From Acidobacteriota bacterium (GTDB lineage Bacteria; Acidobacteriota; Vicinamibacteria; Marinacidobacterales; Marinacidobacteraceae), in contig JAJDVI010000026.1 of the NCBI GenBank assembly GCA_022826195.1, positions 1 to 55,054 of the forward strand: a stretch of DNA of 55,054 nucleotides. Direction: 5' to 3'. Position 1 is the stretch's first letter. Every line of letters begins with the position of its first letter. The translations under genes were made by a program, and so were the position numbers. Below, in pieces: positions 17,053 to 25,042 of the stretch. Under the pieces are notes generated by a model, which had not been told where the DNA came from, searched no databases, and saw only the letters and a list, made by a program, of their open reading frames with translations.

Positions 17053-18402
17053 CTATTCCACGTAGTAGCCGGACGCGAAGACCAGGTTGCCGTGGCGCCG
17101 GGCGAAGGTGTGCTTCAACTGCTGCTCGCCCCCCGCCGCCGGGTTCGGCTGCCAGTAGGTCACCCACACGCCCTCCTCGGTCGCCTCCGCGAGCTTCGGG
17201 GCGTAGAAGTGGCCCTTGATGTCCGTGCCGTCCTCCGGGTCGTAGGCGTCGAGGCCGAGCTTGTCCGGAGCCGGAGCGATCGCCACCAGGATCCCGTCCG
17301 CGTCGATGATGAAGACGTACCAGGACCCCAGCCAGCTCGCGTCGGTGTTGTAGAAGGCGACGGCGGCGTCCTCCCCGTGGGCATCGGCGTACCGGGTCGC
17401 CAGCCCCACGAACCCGACGGCGCGGGCGGCGGGGTCGTCCTCCACGGCCCCGGACTCGTACCAGCCGCTGACGATCCAGTGGCCCGCTTCGAACTGCGCC
17501 CACGAGTGTTTCGTGCCCTGCTCGCCGGTTGCCGGGTTCAGGTAGGCGTAGTCCACCCATCCCCCTTCGGGCGGCAGGCTCAGCATCTCGGCGCCGAACG
17601 CCTTCCCGGTCACGTCCAGGCCGAGCGGCCCGAAGATGCTCTTCCCCACCAGCGCGGGGCTCCCCCCGTGGCTCACCGCGACGCCCGCGGCGTCGAGGAA
17701 GACCACGTACCACGGGCCGCTCGTGGAGGCGCGCGTGGCGTAGAAGTCGAGCGCCGCCTCGAGTCGGCGCTCGCGGACCCAGCCGACGGCCTGCCGGACC
17801 ACCCCCTGCGTCTGGGCTTCGATGCTTGAGTCGGTGGGCGCGCCCTCGTACCAGCCCGAGGCGAACACGATCCCGTCGCGGCGGACCGCCCAAGTGTGCT
17901 TGATCCCCTCGTCGCCGGTGGCGGGGTTGAAGTAGTTGTAGTCCACCCAGACGCCGTCCTCGGGCGCCGCCGCCAGCGCGGGGCCGAAGACGTGGCCGGC
18001 GGAGTCCACCCCGAGCGGCCCGAGGACGCTGGCGCCGACGTTCTCGGGCACCGTCGCGTGCGCGATGATCACGCCCTCCGCGTCCATGACGAACACGTAC
18101 CACGATTCGTCAACGCTCGCCGGGTCGTTGTAGGCCGCGAGCGTCGCCTCCAGCCCCTCCGCCTCGAAGAGATCCACGGCCCGCTGCACGAAGGCCTGGG
18201 TGAAGGCGGCCGGGTCGTCCTTCGACGGTGGCGGCGCGGGGGCCGGGGCCGGGACGGGAGCGGGGATCGGGGCCGGCGTCGTCGGCGAATCGGAGCCGCC
18301 GTCGCAACCGGCGAGCGCGGCGGCGAGGACCGCGGCGAGGCCAAGGCCGGCGAACCGGCGGACGGAGGCCGCGGGCCGCACCCCGGATCTGACGTTCCCC
18401 AT
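17053..18402 (-). CDS. Lipoprotein with three tandem Cache-like domains
   Basis: This 449-aa lipoprotein has a lipobox LAGC (Cys33) after a basic, hydrophobic leader, then a Pro/Ala linker, then three repeats of about 120 residues. Each repeat has a helix, SWYV(V)F-x-DA(D/A)G, a loop GPLG/DPEDG, a WVDY or WVTYW core, NPATG or NPAAG, and KH(T/S)(W/F)A...ASG(W)YxE. These are hallmarks of small-molecule-binding sCache/PAS-like periplasmic modules. AAGGAGG is 8 nt before the ATG at 18402. Cache domains normally sit on chemoreceptors or kinases, so a stand-alone lipoprotein with three of them and no signalling domain is uncommon. It could be a solute scavenger or co-receptor. Ligand unknown. Confidence 0.75.
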   Translation of the reverse strand: MGNVRSGVRPAASVRRFAGLGLAAVLAAALAGCDGGSDSPTTPAPIPAPVPAPAPAPPPSKDDPAAFTQAFVQRAVDLFEAEGLEATLAAYNDPASVDESWYVFVMDAEGVIIAHATVPENVGASVLGPLGVDSAGHVFGPALAAAPEDGVWVDYNYFNPATGDEGIKHTWAVRRDGIVFASGWYEGAPTDSSIEAQTQGVVRQAVGWVRERRLEAALDFYATRASTSGPWYVVFLDAAGVAVSHGGSPALVGKSIFGPLGLDVTGKAFGAEMLSLPPEGGWVDYAYLNPATGEQGTKHSWAQFEAGHWIVSGWYESGAVEDDPAARAVGFVGLATRYADAHGEDAAVAFYNTDASWLGSWYVFIIDADGILVAIAPAPDKLGLDAYDPEDGTDIKGHFYAPKLAEATEEGVWVTYWQPNPAAGGEQQLKHTFARRHGNLVFASGYYVE

Positions 18403-18545
18403 GGGACGTTCCTCCTTACAGGTCCCGGGATTCTGGACACGGGGAGCACCGCCGCGCAAACAACGCGGCCGGACCTCCGCGCCCCGTTCGAGGACCGCGC
18501 CGCCTACGGAGGCGCCGCCGGCCAGCTGGACCCGCCGCAGGCGGG

Positions 18546-18873
18546 CCGGAAGCCTTCCCGCAGGGATCAATCGCGCCGCAGGCGCGGGCTGGGAGCGACC
18601 CCGACCATGAAACAACCGGCGTTACAAGCGCCGGGTTTCGGGGCCGTAGAACGTCCGTTCGGAGGGGGGTCGCTCACAGCCCCCGCTCTACGCCCGGAAT
18701 CGGAGAGCGGGATTCGGAGTCTGCGACCGAAACGCAACGGGGCCAACGGGTTTCGAGAACGCTCACGAGTCAGGGGTACGCACATAAGTACGCAAAAAAG
18801 GCGAGGCAGACTTATTTGCGGAGAAACGTGGCCCCGAGGGTGACCCCGGTGAGGGCAAATTAGTCACCGGAAG
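18546..18873 (+). repeat. Mosaic intergenic repeat, copy B
   Basis: About 325 bp, roughly 90 percent identical by eye to 23577-23902 in the same orientation. Shared blocks include GGGAGCGACCCCGACC, GCTCTACGCCCGGAATCGG, GGCCAACGGGTTTCGAGAAC, CACGAGTCAGGGGTACG and CTTATTTGCGGAGAAACG. Near its end it can fold as CGCACATAAGT/ACTTATTTGCG (one mismatch) over a loop with an A6 run. It lies between the divergent Cache and transglycosylase genes. Confidence 0.85.
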
Positions 18874-18888
18874 ATCGGAGACGCGGGT

Positions 18889-19143
18889 TTGCGGTGCGTG
18901 GCGTGTGCGTCGGTGGTGTCCTGGGAATGGTTGGACGGGAATCCGGCAGTGGCGAATGCGCTGATGGTCGGCGGGAGGAGGCGCGACCCGGAAGGCTTCG
19001 CGGCGTTCTGCGCGGGGGTGATCCTGGCGAAGGTCGCGCATTGGGACGCCAAGGCGGAGGGGCGGCCACGACACGGGGAACGCGCGGCCGACTCTGACAG
19101 GGTGGCGGCAGCGGTGAGGGACAGATTCGGCGGCGGGAACTGA
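18889..19143 (+). CDS. Hypothetical 84-aa ORF, doubtful
   Basis: The frame opens at TTG with no ribosome-binding site. Its composition (a Trp-containing start, Ala-rich middle, ending DRFGGGN) is not obviously artificial, but no domain or signal peptide is seen. It may be a remnant in the gap between repeat copy B and the transglycosylase gene. Confidence 0.15.
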   Translation: MRCVACASVVSWEWLDGNPAVANALMVGGRRRDPEGFAAFCAGVILAKVAHWDAKAEGRPRHGERAADSDRVAAAVRDRFGGGN

Positions 19144-19477
19144 GAGGCGCGGCGGCAATCCGGCGGCGGCCCTGCCGATCGGTACGGCCAGAGATCGGCG
19201 TGGCGGGCGGGCGTTCCAGCGTGCGACACGTTGCGCTTGCTGCTCCGCCGAGTGCGGCGAGAGTTTCCGGGCCTAGCTGAGGCAGGGAAAATCCGCGCTC
19301 AGGGTGGTGTCCGGGGCTCCCAGCAGCGCGATGATCTCGTCTAAGCTCTCGGCAAGGACCATGAAGCCCATGTCCGAGGGGGGCGAGCTGGCGCGTCTTG
19401 GTCTTAGAGTTCGTCGCGCTCGTCGAGGTTGCCCGCGCAGCATCTTCCGCGAACGCCAGCCGTTGGAGAAGTGGGTA

Positions 19478-21586
19478 GTGAGCGCCCTCGGCTCAGTGGA
19501 CCAGGCAACGGGCTATGAACCCGAACGTCGGGGCTTCGAATCGCTCAGCGCGCGCCACCGGGGCAGAGCGTCGGGGGCGGCGCCGTTGCTCCTCGCGCTG
19601 CTGACGCTCCTGCCCGGGTGCGGGATGACGGGCTCGGAGCCGGGCGCTTCCGCCGTACCGGCGGCAACGACGGACGACTGGTCGTTGATCCGGGAACGGG
19701 GGATCATTCGCTTTGCGCGTCTCGGCTTCGAGGAATTCGACACGTTGCCCTCACAGGGCCTTTCCGAGCACCGCTACCGTTTTCTGGCCGAACGGTTTGC
19801 GGACCGCTACGCTCTCAGGACGGAGTGGGTCGTCGAGCACAACATCGAGGGGCTGTTTCTCGCTCTTGAGGAAGGCCGCGCGGACGTGGCGGTGGCCACC
19901 CTGACGGAGACCGAATCCCGGCGGAATCGCGTGGCGTTCACCGTTCCGCTGACGGTGTCGCGCGAGTGGGTGATCGGCCGCTCCGAAGGAGTCTTCGGCG
20001 TGTTGCCGGGGGCTTACGAGGAGAGCCTCGCGACCCACTACCCGAACGCGCCCCGGATGGTCGTGCCGGACGACGCCGACCACCGGACGATTCAGGATCT
20101 GATCGAAGCCGGTGTCTTCGAGGCGACGATCATGGACGAGGCTGCCGCCCGCGTCGCGCTCCGGACGAGTTCCGCGATCCGGAAACTGCGCGAACTCCCG
20201 GACGTGCGGCGCATCGCCTGGGCATTGCGGCCGGCGAACCCGGACCTCCGGAGCGTCCTCGACCAGTACCTGACGGAACTCCACACGGTGCACGAGGAAT
20301 CCCCGGGAGCCCGGGACTGGCCCGCCATTCGGGCTTCCGGCCAGTTACGGATGCTCACGATCAGCTCGCCGGCGACCTACTATCTGTGGCGCGGGGCGCA
20401 GCTTGGTTTCGAGTACGAGTTGGTGCGCCGTTTCGCCGATTCCCACGGCCTGGACCTTTGGGTGACCGTCGCCGCCGATCACGAAGAACTCGCCGCAGAA
20501 CTCGCCGCCGGACGGGGAGATCTGGTCGCTGCCGGCTGGGTGATGACTCCCGCCCGGGTCGCCGCGGGACTCCTCTTCACCCGGCACTACCTCGAGATTC
20601 GCGAGACGTTCGTGACCGCGGGTGAACCGGTGTCCGACCTTGCCGTCTTGGCGGGCCGCACGGTGACCGTTCCGCAGGCAACGAGCTACGTGGCAAGGCT
20701 CGCGGCGCTGCGAGGGAATTTCGACATCGAGGTATCCGAACTGTCCAGCCATTCGATCCTGGAGGCCGTGGCGGAGGGCGAACTCGAAGTCACGCTCGTG
20801 GACAGCCACCACGCGGAACTGGCCGCGACGTTCGATCCGCGGTTGACGCCCGGCCTCGCACTCGATCCCGGCATGCGTCTCGTCTGGGCGGTGGGGCCGG
20901 GACGACACGACCTGAAGCGGGAACTGGACGCCTTTCTCGACGCCGGGTACCGCGGGACTGATTTCAACGTCCTTTACAACAAGTACTTCGTGAACCGCCG
21001 CCGACAGGCCGAGCAGCGGGAACACCGGATCACGGGGCGCCAGCTTTCGGAATACGACGCGCTGATCAAGCCGCGGGCGGCGGCCGAAGGGTTCGACTGG
21101 CGTCTCATCGTTGCGCAGATGTACGAGGAGAGTGGTTTCGATCCCGCGCGCGTCAGCTTCGCGGGAGCCCGCGGCCTACTCCAGATCATGCCCCGTACCG
21201 CGATCGAATTCGGGATCGATCCGGCACGGCTCTTCGATCCCGTAGTCGGGATTGACGCGGGAGTCCGGTATCTCGCGTGGAGCCGGGACCGATTCCCCGA
21301 CCTGCCGCCCGGGGAACAACTCTGGTTTGCGCTGGCCTCCTACAACGGCGGCTTTGGGCACGTCCGCGACGCCCGGCGCCTCGCGCGCCAGTTGGGACTC
21401 GACGGATCGCGGTGGTTCGGGCACGTCGAAGAGGCAATGCTCAAGCTGAGCGAACCCCGGTACGCAAGCCAGGCCGCCTACGGGTACGTCCGGGGCTCCG
21501 AAGTGACGAGCTACGTCCGCAACATCCGTACCCGGTACCGCGCCTACGTGGTTCACTTCCGCCAACTGGATTCTGCGCACCGCTGA
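19478..21586 (+). CDS. MltF-like lytic transglycosylase with two solute-binding domains
   Basis: This predicted lipoprotein (lipobox LLPGC, Cys48 from the GTG at 19478) cleaves peptidoglycan glycan strands in the periplasm. Two type-3 solute-binding-like domains come in tandem (nt about 19690-20310 and 20340-20990; motifs ADVAVATLTETESRRNRVAF, then RGDLVAAGWVMTPAR). An SLT domain follows (about 21030-21560) with the catalytic Glu of ESGFDP at 21127-21129, then GARGLLQIMPRTA and ASYNGGFGHVRDA. MltF normally has one solute-binding domain, so the duplication is notable. The start is uncertain: the frame is open from 19304, the leader overlaps the tRNA-like sequence, and no strong ribosome-binding site is seen. 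Confidence 0.85.
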   Translation: MSALGSVDQATGYEPERRGFESLSARHRGRASGAAPLLLALLTLLPGCGMTGSEPGASAVPAATTDDWSLIRERGIIRFARLGFEEFDTLPSQGLSEHRYRFLAERFADRYALRTEWVVEHNIEGLFLALEEGRADVAVATLTETESRRNRVAFTVPLTVSREWVIGRSEGVFGVLPGAYEESLATHYPNAPRMVVPDDADHRTIQDLIEAGVFEATIMDEAAARVALRTSSAIRKLRELPDVRRIAWALRPANPDLRSVLDQYLTELHTVHEESPGARDWPAIRASGQLRMLTISSPATYYLWRGAQLGFEYELVRRFADSHGLDLWVTVAADHEELAAELAAGRGDLVAAGWVMTPARVAAGLLFTRHYLEIRETFVTAGEPVSDLAVLAGRTVTVPQATSYVARLAALRGNFDIEVSELSSHSILEAVAEGELEVTLVDSHHAELAATFDPRLTPGLALDPGMRLVWAVGPGRHDLKRELDAFLDAGYRGTDFNVLYNKYFVNRRRQAEQREHRITGRQLSEYDALIKPRAAAEGFDWRLIVAQMYEESGFDPARVSFAGARGLLQIMPRTAIEFGIDPARLFDPVVGIDAGVRYLAWSRDRFPDLPPGEQLWFALASYNGGFGHVRDARRLARQLGLDGSRWFGHVEEAMLKLSEPRYASQAAYGYVRGSEVTSYVRNIRTRYRAYVVHFRQLDSAHR
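19482..19557 (+). tRNA. Degenerate tRNA-like sequence (probable tRNA pseudogene)
   Basis: The segment has exact tRNA numbering. Acceptor GCGCCCT (19482-19488) pairs 6 of 7 with AGCGCGC (19547-19553). The D-arm is GCTC-AGTGGACC-AGGC. The anticodon arm is ACGGG-CTATGAA-CCCGA with four pairs. The variable loop is 5 nt, the T-loop is TTCGAAT, then a G73 and an encoded CCA (19555-19557). Against a working gene: C instead of T at position 8, two mismatches in the T-stem, and an anticodon (ATG at 34-36) that is not normally used. It is best read as a decayed tRNA, perhaps an old integration target. Confidence 0.35.
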
Positions 21587-21645
21587 CTGGGCCCGCCCCT
21601 GAGGCGGAGCGCCGCCACACGACACCTCGGAACACCGTGGCGGCG

Positions 21646-21952
21646 GGGCCACCCTCGGGGCCGCTCTTGCGGTAGCAGAAGACAACCCCCCCTTCCGCTA
21701 CTACTTCTTCTAACCCGTGATCGTCACCGTGCTTCCCGAAACCCGTTGACACTGCTGCGGTTCGCTCGCATGACTCCCGAACCGGAGGCCCCGCACTTGG
21801 GCGGGAAGCGGGGCTGGGAGCGATCCCCCCGTTTCATGTCGAAAAGCGTCACAGACAGGGACTCCACATGCTGCTCCGTGTTCCACCCCCTTCCCGTGTC
21901 CGGGTGGCTCCCGACGCCGCCTCGCGGCGGCCAGTGATCCCAGCGGGAAGGC
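21646..21952 (-). repeat. Mosaic intergenic repeat, copy C (inverted)
   Basis: The minus strand shows the GCCTTCCCGCTGGGATC start, a TGGGAGC block further in, CGCAGCAGTGTCAACGGG, and the alternative tail with the hairpin GTAGCGGAA/TTCTGCTAC over a run of seven G, then GAGCGGCCCCGAGGGTGG. It sits between the convergent transglycosylase and anchor-B genes. A separate perfect inverted repeat CGCCGCCAC/GTGGCGGCG precedes it near 21610-21645. The rest of 21587-22009 holds no gene. Confidence 0.65.
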
Positions 21953-22009
21953 GGCGCGGGGTGGTCCGCCCGCCGAGGTGACGATTCGGCAACGCCAGAA
22001 ACCGGCGCG

Positions 22010-23263
22010 CTACTCCAGCGACAGGACGAACAGCCCGTTATACATATCGCTGACGATCACCGTCCCCGATGGCAAATACGGGTAGACGCTCCAGGCGCCC
22101 TCCTGCGGGACTTCGTCGTGCTGGGGAAACGTGTCGAAAAAGGCCACTTCCCGCAGTTCCCGGTTCGCCAACTCGCCAATCTCCAGAACCCGGAGGCCGG
22201 AACTGTAGTTTGCCGCGAAGACCAGGTTGCCCCGCACGTAGAGATTGTGGTCGGTCGCGCGGGTCTCCAGCTCGTGCGGGAAGAGGTATTCCGGCGCGTC
22301 GAGGTCCGATAGGTCGAACACGTGCATCCGCGTGGGCACCCCGAAGTCGACCTCGTCGAACTCATCCCCCAGCAGGAAGTACCGGTGGTCCGCCGTCAGC
22401 CATCCCTGATGGACGAAGCCGAGATCCGGATATGTAGCCGAGGACAGGATGCGGAGCGCGGTCTTGTCGGTGACGTCCACCACGGCAACGTGATCCTCGT
22501 TGGAGCTGATGCAGATCTCCCGATCGAGATGCTCGGTGTCGGCCCCCCGATAGACGACACACTGGACGTCGTGCACCTTGGCCGCCGCGTGGCAGGCCCG
22601 GAACTGCGGATTGGTTGGCACTCGGAGATCCACGATGTGCAGACCCCCCTCGCAGGTATCGCTCCCCACCGCGTAGGCGAAGCCCGTCTCCTCGTTGATC
22701 GCCAGGTTGTGGGCGTGTTCGAACTCGCGGTACACCACGTCGGCGTCGAACGTCCTGGACGCCGCCGACCCCCTGAGGCGCGCCAGGTCGAACACCTGCA
22801 TGCCGTGGGTGCCAGCATCGTCCGCGACGATGAACGCGTGGTCCCGATAGACCTTGATGTCGCGCCAGAACGACGCTTCGGTCTCGGTGGGGAGCCGCCC
22901 GAGGAAGACCGGGTCCTCCGGGTTGGAGATGTCGACGAAGGCAGTGCCGGTGTCCAGACCCATAAGGGCGTATTCCGGGCCGGTCTCGCCATCGGACCAG
23001 CCCCAGATGTCATTCCCGAAGTCGCCGCCCATCACGTCGAGCGCCATCCGGCGGCGCAGTTCGACGCCGTCGCACGGAAAGTCGCCGGCGAGGCCGTTCA
23101 GGCACATCTCCGGACCGGTGCCGAGCGGCGGGGGAGGCGGTGACGGCGAACCCGGGCTGGTGAGCGAGGAGGGCCCGCCGTCGGTACAGCTCCCTAGGAC
23201 CACGGCGCACAGCGCGGCGGCGGCGAACGACCGGGGGCTTCCGTTCGTCACGTAGATGGTCAT
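22010..23263 (-). CDS. Choice-of-anchor B lipoprotein with LVIVD-type repeats
   Basis: This 417-aa secreted lipoprotein (lipobox VVLGSC, Cys26) has a Ser/Pro/Gly linker, then a beta-propeller-like domain made of repeats such as TAFVDISNPEDPVFLGRLPT, GLHIVDLRVPTNPQF and VAVVDVTDKTALRIL. The sequence signature WRDIKVYRDHAFIVAD, then HAHNLAIN, then a C-terminal GAWSVYPYLPSGTVIVSD fits the choice-of-anchor B family. GGAG lies 8 nt before the ATG at 23263. Homologues vary in their C-terminal anchor; here the N-terminal lipid would anchor it. It probably has an extracellular or surface role with no catalytic residues evident. It is bounded by repeat copies C and D. Confidence 0.85.
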   Translation of the reverse strand: MTIYVTNGSPRSFAAAALCAVVLGSCTDGGPSSLTSPGSPSPPPPPLGTGPEMCLNGLAGDFPCDGVELRRRMALDVMGGDFGNDIWGWSDGETGPEYALMGLDTGTAFVDISNPEDPVFLGRLPTETEASFWRDIKVYRDHAFIVADDAGTHGMQVFDLARLRGSAASRTFDADVVYREFEHAHNLAINEETGFAYAVGSDTCEGGLHIVDLRVPTNPQFRACHAAAKVHDVQCVVYRGADTEHLDREICISSNEDHVAVVDVTDKTALRILSSATYPDLGFVHQGWLTADHRYFLLGDEFDEVDFGVPTRMHVFDLSDLDAPEYLFPHELETRATDHNLYVRGNLVFAANYSSGLRVLEIGELANRELREVAFFDTFPQHDEVPQEGAWSVYPYLPSGTVIVSDMYNGLFVLSLE

Positions 23264-23576
23264 GGCGGTGCTCCAGTCGCAGGAAGACGGTCCGAGGCCG
23301 GCGCCGACCGTTCCATCCGCCTCGACCCGTCGCTCGCGAGAGAGCCGGGGAGGACGCTTTCAGGTCGCGGGACATCGGCGCTGGGTCCGAACCCGCCAGA
23401 AACATGCCACCCCGCCGGGGAGCCCGGCGGCCGCCTGCGGGGCGCAGCCGCCTGCCCTCAAGCCAGGGGTGGGCCGACGAGGTCGTGAGCGGCCTTGGTC
23501 AGCGGTGGCTCGATGCCTCCATCGGTATCGAGGAACACGCGGTCAGCGGCCTCCGCCCGCTGCGCAGGCGGCGCCG

Positions 23577-23902
23577 GGAGCCTTCCCGCAGAGATCCATC
23601 GCGCCGTAGGCGCGGGCTGGGAGCGACCCCGACCGTGAAACAACCGGCGTCATAACCGCCGGGTTTTTGGGACGCAGAACGTCCGTTCGGCGGCGGGTCC
23701 TCACAGCCCCCGCTCTACGCCCGGAATCGGAGAGCGGGATTCGGGAGCATGCGACCGAAACGCGACGGGGCCAACGGGTTTCGAGAACGATCACGAGTCA
23801 GGGGTACGCGCATAAGTACGCCAAAAAAGGCGAGGCAGACTTATTTGCGGAGAAACGTGGCCCCGAGAGTGACCCCGGTGAGGGCAAATCACCCACCGGA
23901 AG
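23577..23902 (+). repeat. Mosaic intergenic repeat, copy D
   Basis: Direct repeat of copy B, with most differences in the first 100 bp. It contains the same GGAGAGCGGGATTCGG, GGCCAACGGGTTTCGAGAAC and GCATAAGTACGCC...ACTTATTTGCG segments, including the A-rich loop hairpin. The remaining parts of 23264-24009 hold no supported gene. Confidence 0.85.
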
Positions 23903-24009
23903 CAGCGACCGTTCGCCAACGGGGCTGATGCGCCCGATGGCGAGCAGGGCCCCGTGCGGGAGCCCGTTCGCCAAGACGATGTAGGTCGCGGGGAGGACCT
24001 TCGGAGGGG

Positions 24010-24996
24010 CTAGAGACCGAGCGCATCGGGCGCCAGGCGCTGGGCCACGTGGGTGGAGGAGGCGTCGACGTACTTGAAGGGCCAACCGGCGGCCTTCTCC
24101 CGGTCCAGGACGCGGCGATAGGCCCTCATGCCCTCCATCACGCCGCCGTACCTGTCGAGGGGTCTGGTGTCCTCGGTTGTCTTGACGAGTTCGACTGCAT
24201 CGACGAGTTGTTGGTCGGCTTCGGAGCGGGGCACGGGGGGCGCGGGTGGCCCGCGCCAGGTCTCGAGGATCGCCGCGGTCGCGGCGGCGGCGTCCGCCGT
24301 GCGGGTCACGGCGACGATGTGAACGGCGCCGCCGCCGTCACGGAGGGCTTCCCAGAGGCCGGTGTGGGCGGTCACCCAGGAGCGGATGCGGTCGGCCTGC
24401 AGGCGTCGCCGGCCACCCGGCTCGGCATGGACGAAGGTGGTCGTGGCTCCGCTGCCGGCGATGGGGAGGTTGAGCGGGAAGCGGCGGCGGGTCGGCCGAT
24501 CTGCGCCGGGATCGCGATGGAGGCGATGGGGCAGGACGGTGGGAGAGATGCCGAGGCGCTGGAAGTAGGCCAGCTTCTCGGGTTCCGTAGGGAGCCAGCC
24601 GAGGTCCGGATGTTCGAGGACGTAGTCGAGGGAGAGCAGCCGGCGCATGGTCACTTCCGGGGATGCGCCCCGGCGATGGCGGTTGTCCTCGATCCCGAGG
24701 GCACGGTAGAGCGGTCGGCTATGGACGTGGCAAACGCTGGTGGGCCGTCCGCCGCGCCGGTCGAGGAGCCCCGCTTCGCGGACGACGCCGGCATCCATGA
24801 GAGCGCTCACGAAGCGGGTCGCAGGCGCGGCGGTCACCTTGTAGCGCGCCTGGTATTGGGAACGGACAAAGGCGCCGGAGTGGAGGCAGACGAGAGTGAG
24901 CCAATCTGCTTGGCGCTCCGTCCAGCCGAGGCCGCGAAGGGTGGCGGCGCGTTGCCCGAAGCTCACGGGTGCGGCGGTGGCGGTCGCGACGGTCAT
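24010..24996 (-). CDS. Winged-helix-like protein next to the integrase, possible replication-relaxation type
   Basis: This 328-aa cytoplasmic protein has no membrane segment. Residues about 20-130 look like a winged helix: a helix (ERQADWLTLVCLHSGAFV), a recognition-like segment with Arg and Lys, and a wing (LLDRRGGRPTSVCHV). The region LSLDYVLEHPDLGWLPTEPEKLAYF resembles replication-relaxation proteins of mobile elements; that resemblance is from memory. The C-terminal half is alpha/beta with no catalytic motif I recognise. It starts 46 nt after the integrase stop on the same strand, so it is probably co-transcribed and part of the same element. Confidence 0.5.
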   Translation of the reverse strand: MTVATATAAPVSFGQRAATLRGLGWTERQADWLTLVCLHSGAFVRSQYQARYKVTAAPATRFVSALMDAGVVREAGLLDRRGGRPTSVCHVHSRPLYRALGIEDNRHRRGASPEVTMRRLLSLDYVLEHPDLGWLPTEPEKLAYFQRLGISPTVLPHRLHRDPGADRPTRRRFPLNLPIAGSGATTTFVHAEPGGRRRLQADRIRSWVTAHTGLWEALRDGGGAVHIVAVTRTADAAAATAAILETWRGPPAPPVPRSEADQQLVDAVELVKTTEDTRPLDRYGGVMEGMRAYRRVLDREKAAGWPFKYVDASSTHVAQRLAPDALGL

Positions 24997-25042
24997 GGTA
25001 CGGGAAGGGCCGTTAGTAGCGGCCGGAGACGGTTCGTGCGGA

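Noticed and set aside
19304..19477. N-terminal extension of the transglycosylase frame
   Set aside because: The segment has no signal-peptide character and no ribosome-binding site; the frame is open by chance.
18546..23902. Mosaic repeats considered as CRISPR, integron attC arrays or insertion sequences
   Set aside because: Units are kilobases apart without regular spacers, no attC core pairs with a linked integron-type integrase, and no transposase ORF lies within them.
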